From Calcarisporiella thermophila CBS 279.70 (lineage: Eukaryota > Calcarisporiellomycota), in NCBI RefSeq assembly GCF_041956535.1, contig NW_027192195.1, positions 242,336 to 306,335 of the forward strand: a stretch of DNA of 64,000 nt. The letters run 5' to 3'. A program made the position numbers and the translations under genes. The notes under the pieces are model-generated. The model was not told where the DNA came from and made no database searches. It was given only the letters and a program-made list of their open reading frames with translations. Of this stretch, positions 11,741 through 21,988 are shown in pieces (position 1 is the stretch's first letter; every line of letters begins with the position of its first letter).

Positions 11741-12270
11741 CTACAGATCACAAAACTGCCCCTTCAAAATCGCATCTCCCATGGGTGATTTCGGCCCCCG
11801 CTTCCGACCATCCGCTTCCGCCCTGCCCCCATCCTTGGCATCCCCTTTAATCACAGCGGCCTCTTGTGCGTTGCTAACAATTTTGTTTGCTCTCAATGCC
11901 GCCTCTAGCACTACATCCTTGTGCTGCCCCAGGATGGGGCCCCCCATAGTTTCATCGAGCGAGCTCTGTCGAGATCAAGTCAGACCATTAAGGTTAGGCT
12001 AAGATGGAATTCTAAATTCTAAATCACCTGCAGCCTCGATGACAGGACGGGTGCTATATCCACCGTGGCCCGCCGGTGCCGGAGGGGCGGATTCCTAACC
12101 GTGGAAGAATCGCCACAAGGGGCGCCGGTAACGGGTAAGACCGAAAATGGCGTGGAGCTGAGAGGGGATGGAGGCGCCCCTTTCCCCCCCGCCACGGAGG
12201 CTGGGAGGGAACCGCGACGAACGCCATCAGATTTAGAGGATTCGTGGGTTACATCACTTTGATCCAACAT
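11741..12270 (-). CDS. Small orphan protein (2 exons)
   Basis: Exons 12270-12028 and 11965-11741 (156 aa). I do not recognise the product. The first half is Ser/Pro/Gly-rich and probably disordered; the second contains an Ala-rich amphipathic segment (about residues 95-118) and a basic GRKRGPKSP patch that could be a nuclear signal. The intron is supported by a CTGCAG|GTGATT donor, a CCTAAC branch-like sequence and a GACAG acceptor, and it joins two frames that are each open and end-to-end. A TATA-like element on the minus strand at about 12323-12330 sits ~55 bp before the ATG, and a TGACTCA (Gcn4/AP-1-like) heptamer lies at 12273-12279. Could be lineage-specific. Confidence 0.5.
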
Positions 12271-12596
12271 GATGACTCATGGGATAAATGGTGGATCAGG
12301 CATGGCGTGGGGGGAGGGAGTCTATATTTATGAAGGAGGGGTGGTTGTTTGCTGCATGAGCGCATCATTTATTGCTCAGGGTCTATCTGACCTAAAAGAG
12401 TTTAGCTCCGAATTCTCCAGACGTCGCCGCCTAGATTTGTAGATTGGTGTTTTAATGGGATTAGGGAGAGGGAGAAACAAGAGTGGGGAGAACAGCGGGA
12501 ACAAAAGGAAGAGTATATTTTAATAAAGGAACATGAAATTCATCATTGTTCTCGTGAATTTTCTCTAGACAGCGTGGGATGAAGCGGCCGTCCCCA
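12271..12596. promoter_or_regulatory. Promoter region of the small orphan gene
   Basis: 326 bp upstream of the orphan gene and downstream of SDH2 (both minus). Contains the TATA-like TAAATATA (minus strand, ~12323-12330) and a TGACTCA site immediately before the ATG (12273-12279). Assignments are by pattern only. Confidence 0.3.
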
Positions 12597-13756
12597 TCAC
12601 TCCGTCGCTAACTGCATCTTCATCTGTGCAATGGCCCTGCCAGGGTTAAGCCCCTTGGGACATGTTTTCGCGCAGTTCATAATTGTGTGGCAACTGTTGG
12701 AGATGGAGGGAGAGAAAGAGAGAGAAAGAAAAAAGGGACGGGTTAGTGAGTCGATTCCAGCTTGCCGAGCTGAAGCACTCGGCGCCTCCCATCCCAACCG
12801 CACTTACCGGTACACGCTCATGTTGTTGTTGAGCTTTTCTCGGCGCTCGGGCCCAAACTCGTCACGGCTATCGGCCATCCACCGGTACGCCTGCATGAGC
12901 ACGGCAGGACCTAGGTATTCGTCCGAGTTCCACCAGTACGACGGGCAGGAGGTGGAGCAGCAGGCGCAGAGAATGCACTCATACAGCCCGTCCAACTTCT
13001 TTCGGTCCGCAATGCTCTGCAGGTTCTCCTTCTCGGGGGGTGCGCTGCGCTGCTTCAGATACGGCTCGATGGACTTGTACTGCTTGTAGAAGTGGGTGAG
13101 ATCGGGCACTAAGTCTTTGACGACATACATGCGAGGGAGGGGGTAGATTTTGACGGGCTTAGCACTACGCTCGATCTTGCAAATACAGGCGAGGGTGTTG
13201 GTGCCGTTGATGTTCATGGCGCAGGAGCCACAGATACCCTCACGGCACGAGCGCCGGAAGGTTAGCGTTGGATCATCCTCATTCTTGATCTTGATGAGCG
13301 CGTCGAGCACCATAGGGCCACATTGATTCAGATCGACGGTGTATGTCTGCATCCGGGGCTTCTCCGTGGGCTTGTCGGGATCCTAGAACCACGGCGCCAA
13401 TGAGAAGAAAGTGAGAAAGCCAGTGAATAAAAACATTAAATAACATCCATCCTAGCCCTACCCAGCGATAAATCTGAAAGGTTTTCTCGAAGCGGGGTTT
13501 GGGCTGGGAATTCAGGGGGGGTGAGGCTTCCACGGCCATGTTGTTTGCTGACGTGGTCTTGATGGTACGAATGGCAGCAAGCTGTGTCAAAGCATTTCCG
13601 CAAGTCAAAGCAATCAATTACACGAAAATAGAATCTAGTTAGCCATCGAGTTCCAACAAATTAGTCACCGGTCACAAGGACCGATCAAGGACATACCGGA
13701 GCTAGGCGGGGTCGAATGCTCATCAGCATGACCCGTGAATTTGTTAGCAGCGACAT
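12597..13756 (-). CDS. SDH2: Succinate dehydrogenase iron-sulfur subunit (SdhB), mitochondrial
   Basis: Exons 13756-13697, 13581-13462, 13382-12808 and 12693-12597 (283 aa). Complex II subunit that carries electrons from FAD to ubiquinone through three Fe-S clusters. The N-terminal ~35 residues are Arg/Leu/Ser-rich without acids, a mitochondrial presequence. The 2Fe-2S site is CREGICGSC with the fourth Cys after NGTNTLAC; the ferredoxin-like domain has [17 protein letters not shown] (4Fe-4S/3Fe-4S ligands) and [17 protein letters not shown] at the C-terminus. The last exon supplies the final three cysteines, and the split Arg codon (CG|T) directly before it confirms the last intron. Length is normal (about 260-290 aa). 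Confidence 0.96.
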
Positions 13757-14176
13757 GGTTTTAGTGTCTCTCGCCCTTCGACAAAGATTGAGAAGTGAAA
13801 ATCACTGAGTAACAACTCGACCCCCGTTTTCCTCCGTACTTTATAAAAAAACGTGACGTCACATCTGAAGGATCTTATACTCCTGTCATTGGATAATGTT
13901 GACTTTTTTGACTGGCCTCGCAAATCGGAAATCCCCCCAAGAGCTTGCCCGCGCCATAAACACACTTAGTGAAGAGGGATTTGGAGGTCATGGTTGGCTG
14001 GCCTGTGGCACATCAAGCATAGGGGTTTTTTTTTTCATGCATGATAGATGCCAAGTCTACCAAGAGGATCGATTCCTTCCAGAAATTTCCCAAAATAACT
14101 CTAATGTCAAGTATAAAATGGGGGATGGCAAGACTCTAAAAAAGCTCTCAACTCTAAGACTAAAGCCAAAAAAGAG
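13757..14176. promoter_or_regulatory. Divergent promoter region, SDH2 / secreted protein
   Basis: 420 bp between SDH2 (minus) and the Cys-rich secreted gene (plus). A TATAAAA box at 14112-14118 lies 59 bp before the plus-strand ATG at 14177. The SDH2 side carries a CATTGG (inverted CCAAT) at about 13887 and a TGACGTCA CRE-like palindrome at 13854-13861. These are sequence matches, not tested sites. Confidence 0.4.
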
Positions 14177-14704
14177 ATGCGCTTGCCTTCTTGTGTCCTT
14201 GCTTCCCTTCTCCTCCTCCATAGCCTCGGAGGCTCCCATGCCCAGAGCGCCACCACGCCCTCGGCTCCCGCCCCCAGTTTTCCCGCGGCTATCATCACGT
14301 GTCTACAGTGCGAGCAGAATTATTCCACCTTCCACACTTGTATGGAGAAATCCTCGCAACTTGCCAACATCACGTCGATTGCCGACGCGCCCAAGATCCT
14401 GGATGTGGCGAAATGCCTCTGCTCCCCATCGTTCCTGGGGGTGTACTCGCAGTGCCTCAAGTGTTTCCAGGAAACGGGCCAAATCCAACAGCAGCTGGGC
14501 ACGTTGCCCTTCAATGTGTCGGATTTTGTGAACGGGTGCAATGCCGTCACTGGAGTCTTGGAGCCAGTCACGTCGATTATTTCGAGTGTGGGGGGGAATA
14601 AGCCGACTGTGCCGACGAAACTACGGAAGAGGAGGCTGGAGATTGAGTCTTTGGATGCGTTGCAGAGCAAGCGGGGCAGGAGAAGAAGAGCCCGTGAAAA
14701 TTAA
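14177..14704 (+). CDS. Small cysteine-rich secreted protein with basic tail
   Basis: Single exon, 175 aa. A strong signal peptide (residues 1-22, cleavage after SHA) is followed by a Thr/Pro/Ala spacer and a Cys-rich domain with CLQCEQ (~42), a later Cys in FHTCM, CLC (~80), CLKCFQ (~93) and a Cys in VNGCNAV (~119), plus N-glycosylation sequons (NYS, NIT, NVS). The pattern CxxC...C...CxC...CxxC is one I have seen in uncharacterised fungal secreted proteins; no function is known to me. The C-terminal ~30 residues are very basic, with several dibasic sites (KLRKRR, SKRGRRRR) that Kex2-like proteases could cut. A TATA box 59 bp upstream suggests regulated expression. Confidence 0.75.
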   Translation: MRLPSCVLASLLLLHSLGGSHAQSATTPSAPAPSFPAAIITCLQCEQNYSTFHTCMEKSSQLANITSIADAPKILDVAKCLCSPSFLGVYSQCLKCFQETGQIQQQLGTLPFNVSDFVNGCNAVTGVLEPVTSIISSVGGNKPTVPTKLRKRRLEIESLDALQSKRGRRRRAREN

Positions 14705-15382
14705 ACACCCAATTTTATTTAGTTTCACTTTTCTGTATTCGAGTGCATTCGTCAACTTAACGGCCATGGGTACAAATATTATTCCTAATATCTCATGTAA
14801 TAATTCTATAGAATATCGAAACAAGCAATTTTCGACTACTCTCTGTGGTTCGCAAACTACTTTTTATTCAAGAAATTTTTCAGCGTAGAAATAATTGAAG
14901 TGAAAGCTTTGCGATATTATTCAGATGGGTATCGGTCAGCCCATCCGGAGGATATGGAGCTCCTTGAAGAAGAAAGACGTAGAGGATATGCTTGTTAGGC
15001 AGTGAAACCTTGGTTTTCATTTATGGAGGAACTATACTCGCTCCAAAGTTGATTTCATGCACCAGCGCATTAACAAATTTAGCGAATTTTATTATGGTTC
15101 AAAATAGGCTCTTAAAATGGGGAGGGGGAGGGGAGAAGCTTATTAGGCTCTCCGGGGAGCAGCAAATCTTCCGAGAATGGACGCCTATGATGGCTGCAAT
15201 CATTTTTATTTTTCTATGCTCTCTCAGAGAGGGGATCGATTGGATATCATCACAATAGTAGGTTGGAATAATTTTACGCCAGTACAGAGGATACAAGGAA
15301 AATATACAATTGCTTCAATCACTGAAAAATGGACTGTCCTATCGCGCTTAGTATGATTCATGGACGTGTACCGCACCGCCAT
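14705..15382. other. Convergent 3' intergenic region
   Basis: 678 bp between the secreted-protein and RtcB genes, AT-rich, with no gene or RNA structure that I can support. Confidence 0.4.
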
Positions 15383-17063
15383 CTAATCTCTCCGATACTT
15401 GTAAGTGATCACCGGACGAAATGTGGCGACCACAGAAATGATCCCCAGGTCGACCAAATCGCTGATGACCGTGTCGATGGATTTGTACGCTTCCGGAGCC
15501 TCCTCTAACAAAAGCTCCCGGTCCTCACATATAACCGTGCTTCCAAGCGGGGTAGTCTTGAGATGATCGACGTTGGCCCGGTATTTTTCCTTAAGGCGAG
15601 AGCTTGCTTTCGAGCGCGTTAGACGGCGGCCAGCTCCGTGCGCCACGGAATATCCTATACAATATATTGGATTAGGAGAGGCCATGAACTCAGGTTATTG
15701 TAGTAACCTAGGCAAAAATTAAAAACAATTACCATTATGACTCTGGTTGCCGCGACTTTTTACCAAGTAGCTGTAGCTGCCTCGTGACCCAGGGATGACC
15801 ATAAAGCCCATATCAGAGGGGGCGGCGCCTTTCCGGTGCAGCCATAGCTCGCTCGATTCTGAATCGGAAGTTGGGTCGGTAGAGGAATCGAGGGAGACCG
15901 TCTTGCGGACGATGTTATTATGCCAGAGATCCAACAACTTAGGTGTGACGGCATCCGAAGACTCCACTTGAAGTAGAGAGAATATGCGGTGTGCTATGAG
16001 GTCGCGATTGGCCTTGGCCCACATACAGGCATGGTCGTGAAGCTTCATGTAGGCGTCAAATTCTTCGGAGCCCACCGAGAGCCCCTTCGTTCCGTGGGGA
16101 GCGGTGTGTGCTTCTAGAATAGATTTGCCGTAGCCCCGAGATCCGCTGTGCACCAAAAGGAAGAGGTGGTCCTGGTCTACCTCGGCCCAGTCGCTCCAGG
16201 CTTCTTGGTCCTGTATACTCTCCACGGCCAGAAACTCGGCAAAGTGATTTCCGGCGCCAATCGTGCCAAGAGACCCATCAAAAGGCGTGGTTTCTATGTT
16301 CCTTTGAGCCAACCACTGCGATGTATTGCCTTCCCATGGGCGCTCCAACCCAACCAGCCTCTGCGCCAAAGTGGAGGGCTTCACCGTAGCCGGAATGGTG
16401 GTACAATAGAAAAGCGCCATCCCACAACCTATGTCGCCACCTACCAAGGCCGGGTAGATAATACTCTGTGTCCCGAATACGGCACCAATAGGATGGGAGT
16501 TGCCCGGATGCAAATCAGGCATTCCCAGCGCTAGACGCACGCCGGGGAGTTGAGCGGTGCTTTCTAACTGCTGGAGAGCCACTGGATCGATTTCAACCTC
16601 TTTGGCAAGGATGCGCAAGTCGACGGGCTGAGACAAATTGGGAGCGTGTGTCGTCGATGTTGAAGCAGTTTTCGACGGCCCAATAAAGTTTTCGCCGCAA
16701 GAAATTAGCAAGACACTAGATAGGAGTAAAAATAATTTTTTGTGAATAAAATCTCAAAGCGCAGGATAGTAATAAATGGCCCTTGTCGGCCGTGTCTTTA
16801 TCAGCTTACCAATCATCGTGTAGGCCTTCGGTGTATGCATTTCTATCCATAGTGTCGAACAGCTCCTTCCCGGTCGATTCGAAAATCCGAGTCGGCTTTT
16901 TGAGACGAAACTTTCTCTTGGCCAGCTCCAATATTTTGGTGTGAAACTGGATGACAGATACATTCTGATCATCGTCTAGTGGATCTGGCGACTCGACGAT
17001 CACCACGGTCCTGATGGTTTGATTGCAATTGCTGACTAGCGTGAGTCGTATTTTAGCAGGCAT
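15383..17063 (-). CDS. RtcB-family RNA ligase with N-terminal ubiquitin-like extension
   Basis: Exons 17063-16810, 16715-15733 and 15654-15383 (502 aa). RtcB joins 2',3'-cyclic-phosphate or 3'-phosphate RNA ends to 5'-OH ends using GTP and Mn2+. All catalytic landmarks are present: VGGDIGCGM (Asp179, Cys182), GAGNHF (Asn241-His242), LLVHSGSRG (His274), LWHNN (His350) and the guanylate-accepting His418 in VAHGAGRR, whose motif is created exactly by the last splice (NG|YSVAHGAGRR). The closest type is the branch containing bacterial release-factor-H-coupled RtcB. Residues 1-~96, mostly exon 1, form a separate ~90-residue beta/alpha unit (LTLVSN..., a helix with LELAKRKFRLKKPTRIF, then a closing strand CVLLISCGENF) that looks like a ubiquitin/DCX-type fold. 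Junctions GTAAGC/ATCTAG and GTAATT/TATAG keep frame. RtcB is generally regarded as absent from fungi. Confidence 0.9.
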
Positions 17064-17947
17064 GCGGATTCTTGTGAGTGAGCTAGAGACAAAGCAAGCC
17101 AATGTAGTGAAATAAAATAAGAGGCTGCCATGGAAACTCTGCGTCCTTTATGCCCTATTTATAAGAGCAACCGCGATGGTGGATGGGATGGTTTAAAATT
17201 AAGATTATTGCTTCACTAGGCATGGCTAGACAACTCCACGTAGCAACAATAAGGAATATTTACCTAATGCAGCAATTCGCAGTCTTGCGAGTGATGTATT
17301 CATAATTCAACAGTCATATTAATTAGAATTACCAAAAGTACCAGGCTTACGGAAGCTGGCTCCTACTGCCAAAGCCAGCCAAAAATGATCTCATCCAGTT
17401 CTTCAATAATCTTAGTTTTTTTCTTTTTTTCGACGATCTATCCTCGAACTATGTGTTAACCGAAAATTATATCCAGAGGGAGAGACGCTGGTACAGCTAC
17501 AAGGATCTAGTGTCCATGGGTCCCCCCTGCAGTAACTCTACATCCAAACCTGCTTTCTCAGAATACGGCCGGGAATAATTTAATGCGTCATACAGTCCTT
17601 TATGGTTGGCCATAGCCTTCTAGGAAAAGAGTCAGGGATGCAACTGTGTTGGGGTCCCGTCCTCCTCGATGGCCTATGGCGGCAAAGAAATCTAGTGAGA
17701 GGTATACATGGAAAATGCGGATCCAAAAAAGGATGGAGCATTGAGATATTAATCTAGGTTATAATGTAGGTTAGGGGGTGCGGGATTATATTTTTAAATA
17801 TCCGTGCTAAGAATAAACACTTAAATTTCCGTTACACGGCCCGTTGCCACCCCCTTTAATATTAATACCTTAATATCCTGATTTCTCGGCATGGCTCAAT
17901 TTTAGTCAAGTCTCATAACTCGATCTCCCTCCTCTTTAAAGTGTATA
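17064..17947. other. Divergent intergenic region
   Basis: 884 bp between the RtcB gene (minus) and the Reeler-like gene (plus). AT-rich, with no open frame or RNA gene that I can support. Confidence 0.4.
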
Positions 17948-18632
17948 ATGACATTAGCAACGCACCTAATAGCGACACTCTTTTTCCTCTCCGCTCTTCT
18001 CTCATGCTTGGCCGCTCCACTCAATACCACGATCGGCACCAGCCAGTTCACGATGGAGAACACATGCAATGCTGGTAAGTCCTTGCTTTTGTTTTTCGGG
18101 CTCATTATACTATGTTCTTGTAACCCATGGCCTCATCCGCCCCCTCCCCCCCCCCTCCCTCCAACCATTAGATGTGACGACCATGGATGCCAAAAAGAAA
18201 TTCGGAAAGCAACGAGATCTCGGCGTCACCTGGTCATTTTCTCTCCCCTTTAACAAGTGGCAACCGGCCGGACCACCCGTCCCTATCATAGTCGATGGCC
18301 ATATGCACAAATTCAACCACCTAATCATTATTGCCACTACTCTTTCCCTCGATCACGTTGGGCAGTGGGAGATTCCTGGCCCGGGTTTTGCGACCGTGGA
18401 CGATTGCCAGGGCGGAAACAAGGGGGCTACACTGGTCACAACCAACAGGACCGAGTTGGGCCCGCAGGTGCAGTTGGTCTGGCATCCACCCAAGGAATCG
18501 GACTTGGGGGTGATCCAGTTCTTCAGTTGCGTAGCGTCGATTGAGCTGGAGGGATATCAGTGTTGGGCATCGGACGGAATAGAAGAGGAAAAAGTGAGGC
18601 CGACCATCGATTTATTAGACCTGTTTCAATAG
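17948..18632 (+). CDS. Secreted Reeler-like domain protein
   Basis: Exons 17948-18074 and 18172-18632 (195 aa). Residues 1-23 form a signal peptide ending CLAAP. The mature region looks like a Reeler/DOMON-neighbour beta-sandwich: SFSLPFNKWQPAGP near the start, a hydrophobic strand (FNHLIIIATT), WEIPGPGF, a Cys (DDCQGG), then TLVTTNRTELG, VQLVWHPP and GVIQFFSCVAS, which resemble the closing strands of Reeler domains. The assignment is by pattern and moderate. The intron contains a long poly-C stretch (about 18140-18155) just before the acceptor. The C-terminal ~30 residues are acidic. Probably extracellular; binding partner unknown. Confidence 0.6.
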
Positions 18633-18964
18633 AATCGGATAGAGAAAATGCCCAAACTACTGTTCCAAGTTGTTGTATATTTATTGTCTGTAATTATTTT
18701 ATTGTATAAAGATTGTTTGCCTACTCTTTCAGCCGGAGGAACATCAACTACACTCTTCTGTCTTCTTGTGGGAGAAAGCGTTTCAAGCGTTATAGGATAA
18801 TCTTGTTGGTTATAGGCGACACTGTGAGGGAGAAATACATTTGTACAAAAAAAAAATAGCAATGCCATTAGCGTTGATAAAGAAAAAGACTTCCACGTTG
18901 ACTCGCTAAATGATAAGCCGGACCGCTCCCATTCTTTGGTGCTATAGCCTATGGGAGGGAGATA

Positions 18965-20278
18965 TCACCTTCGCGAAGCAGACCGTTGGATCTGCGACCG
19001 CGTTTTTCTCGCAATGGGAGTTTCATCCTCGATCATCTCCTCCGTATCCGCTGTCGACATTTCTTGGGTTTCTCTTGTCGATCTTCTGGGCGTGTTCACC
19101 GCAGCAGACGTGCTTCTTCTTGAAGTGGCCTCTCCCAGTGGCGGATGGTTTACTTGGGTAGCTGTTGAGTCTTGCTCTTCTTCAGCAGGAAATACTATGA
19201 GGGTAGGGTCAACACCGACTCGGAGGTTGAAATCCCACAGAGAATTACACTGGGGACATCGGGGAGTTTGATTCCCAGTGCGATTAAAATATGCAGAGGA
19301 GCAAGGGTGGTGGATACGGACCGGACACTGAAGAGTAGCACATCGCTGACCCTATGCAAAGGTATGGATAAATGTTTCGTTATAAGACGCTCTGCTGGAA
19401 GGGAGAAAATAACACGTCTTACGATAGTCACGTATTCATAGCAAAGCGTGCACTCTCGAATATATCCCTCATAATTATCTTTAAAGAAACTCTGCAACTC
19501 GAGTATACAACGCGTGCTCATGGCATATTTCCCGTCACTAAAGGCCAGAGAATGAGCGTGCTATAGATTGTGACAATAAAAACCAATTTCTACCTTGTTT
19601 TGATGAGCCACCCATGGTCGACAAACCGCTGCAGCAATTCCTCTGTGTCATTCCGAGATATCGGCACCTTTTGGTTGGTTCCTTCACGGACCGCCACCAT
19701 GGATCCTACTGAGAATTCCTCGTCTTCATTGCAAATGATGATTTCAAGCTAGCATATGATAAGGAAACGGATATCAACATCGACCACGGCCAAGGGTTGT
19801 TTAAAAAACACTCACAATTTTCTTGAAGTATGCCATTTCATTTGGTGTAAACTCCGTGGCTAATTGCGCTATCTCATCTCCCTTTCGGTTAACCTACAGT
19901 GATATCCATTTGAGAATTCAATGATGCTGACATAGGAGCAAAGACTTTATGGCGCATACTAATGCATAAACCACTCTCCCTCCCCTTGCTTCACTATGCC
20001 CCCGCCGCAACTCCAGCCCAAGGGAATCCAGCCCTTGATTGATATCGCTTATCCACGAAGATATACTGTTGCATTCTTCATCAATATCCCTATCTAACAA
20101 GCACCACTACTGTCACGATTTCTTTTCCAGCACAGAAAAAAAGACTTCAAGTGTCAAGTATACCGGTTGTAGAGCGGTAGGATTGACGTAGTAGATCAAT
20201 TGCGTCCTCTTCAGTGACGATTCGGCGAGAGACACAGGCTTGCAGGAAGAGCCGATGAGTGTCAGTGAATCTAACCAT
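18965..20278 (-). CDS. NSE1: Smc5/6 complex RING-like subunit Nse1
   Basis: Six exons: 20278-20164, 20093-19960, 19893-19816, 19748-19594, 19537-19423 and 19351-18965 (327 aa). Nse1 binds Nse3 and Nse4 in the SMC5/6 complex and is a RING-like ubiquitin ligase in DNA repair. The N-terminus (FTDTHRLFLQACVSRRIVTEEDA) and winged-helix parts (LGLELRRG...GGRVVYALVNRKGDEIAQLAT; FTPNEMAYFKKI) are diagnostic. The RING-like motif is C190/C193, C203/C208, H213-H214/C216 and C231/C234. A Ser/Thr/Arg-rich tail of ~75 residues follows. For exon 5 the acceptor CCTTTAG before DGKYAMSTR was chosen; a TATAG 19 bases upstream would shift frame. Confidence 0.92.
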
Positions 20279-20475
20279 CTCCTAGATTTTCATCGACTCG
20301 CGTGTGCACGAAAAAAACTCGTTTTGCTTGCTGAGGACCGGATGGAAGGGACAACCGTTGCCCTGTTTTCTCGTGTCTCTATTTTTCTCGTCGCGTGAGG
20401 ACTGTCTTTTTTGTCGTACTTTTTTCCATTCGGAGATTCTATTATATCTGTTCCGGTTCACAAACATCATACATT
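20279..20475. promoter_or_regulatory. Bidirectional promoter NSE1/DCD1
   Basis: Only 197 bp separate the start codons of the divergent NSE1 and DCD1 genes, so both must be driven from here. No clear TATA box is visible. Both products serve DNA replication and repair (SMC5/6; dCMP to dUMP), which fits co-expression but does not prove it. Confidence 0.55.
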
Positions 20476-21634
20476 ATGTTTATAGGCATCACTGGGATGC
20501 CATTTTGTGGCAAGCACACGGTGGCCCACTTCCTCGTGCAGCAGTATGGATTCCATTTTCTGGCGCTACGGCATGGAGTCACCCATAATGCGCGCGACTT
20601 TGGGGATGTCGAAGAGTTTGAAGCAGCAACAGACATGTTGAATTACGTGACGAAGCGATGGACGGAAAATTTTGTCACATGCGATGTGATTGATTTAGAG
20701 ACATTGAAAATTTTTCGGTAAACATCTCATGCTGTCCCGGTGGAAAATTGAGGAAACAAAAGCTGATCCTAGTGACTTTAGAAAACGGCCCTTTTTTTTG
20801 CTGATTGCAGTGGAATGCCCCGTAACAATACGATACCAACGCGCCATTGAAAGGTCTGAATCAACCACTGCTCTGCTTGCTTGTGTCATAGAAGCGCGAT
20901 GGCTAACGCTGCATGATATTCAACTATGAAACAGGTTCCGTTCCACTGGAAGAGAGGAGCCAACCTTCGAGTCTTTCGTGACCACCTCGGACGCAGCCCT
21001 CTTCAATTTGCACCCCACCAACCCCAAAGAGCCTAACTCTACCACCCCGCTCTATACCTGTCAAGCCTCTGCCGATATCACCGTCGTGAACCGGTATACC
21101 ACCCTGGCTCCATTGCACGCAGAGCTCTTAGAGCTCGACCTCGCCAATCCCGAAAGAATCAGACCGAGCTGGGATGCCTACTTCATGCACCTGTCGGATC
21201 TGGCGGCACGGCGATCAAACTGTATGAAGCGGAGGGTAGGATGTATTATCGTGAAGGACGGTCGCGTCGTCGCGACCGGATACAATGGGACGCCGCGTGG
21301 ACTGCCCAATTGCAACGAGGGAGGGTGCCCGCGTTGCAATGCGGGAACAGGGCAGGGGGCTGGTCTCGACAAGTGCCTTTGCCTCCACGCTGAGGAGAAT
21401 GCGCTCTTGGAGGCAGGGCGCGAGCGGGTTGGCGTAAACAGCATCCTCTATTGTAATACGTGTCCTTGTCTTGGGTGCGCAATCAAGATCATACAGACGG
21501 GTATCCATGAGGTGGTGTTCGCCAGGCCATTCCACATGGATGAGGAGAGCATAGCCTTGTTTCGCAGAGCGGGCGTCGTGGTTAGACAGCATTTACCCCC
21601 AAGCATGAAACTAGAGACGCAAAGGTTTATATGA
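20476..21634 (+). CDS. DCD1: Deoxycytidylate (dCMP) deaminase
   Basis: Exons 20476-20717, 20782-20853 and 20935-21634 (337 aa). Converts dCMP to dUMP for dTTP synthesis. The C-terminal half is a zinc deaminase: RRVGCIIVKDGRVVATGYNGTPRGLPNC, then CLCLHAEENALL (His256 zinc ligand, Glu258 proton shuttle) and CNTCPCLGC (Cys283, Cys286). The N-terminal ~110 residues form the P-loop-like domain of fungal Dcd1 (GITGMPFCGKHTVAHFL), so length is as expected. Intron 2 has donor GTCTGA, which is far from GTAAGT, but a CTAAC branch site and the acceptor ACAG make the join ERF-RSTG in frame. A short exon of 72 nt sits between the introns. Confidence 0.94.
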
Positions 21635-21988
21635 GGGATAGGGACATCCATGGGTATGGCAGGGACATTGTATTTCTTGTTTGTCAATATTATCTGAAAA
21701 TAATCGATACTATAAAAAATTGAAGAGATAGAGAGAGAAATGAAAAATAGAAGGGAAAAAAGAGAAAAGCCCTTACAAAAAGCAAATAAGCTAAAAGAAA
21801 AATGGCTTCTAGAAAGAAAAAAAACACAATAGAAACAATCGACTATTATCAACTCCACCATTTTCATTCAAGAGATGTATATCCAAATCATCCAACCAAG
21901 AAAAAAGAAAAAAAGAAACGGCAACAAAATAAAGAAATAAAAATCAAACGGCATCATGAAATGGAACAAGCGTAGTCAATAAACAGCT
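21635..21988. other. Convergent A-rich 3' region
   Basis: 354 bp between DCD1 (plus) and the SMP-domain gene (minus). It is strongly A-rich on the plus strand (many A5-A7 runs), as expected for opposed polyadenylation regions. No gene. Confidence 0.4.
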
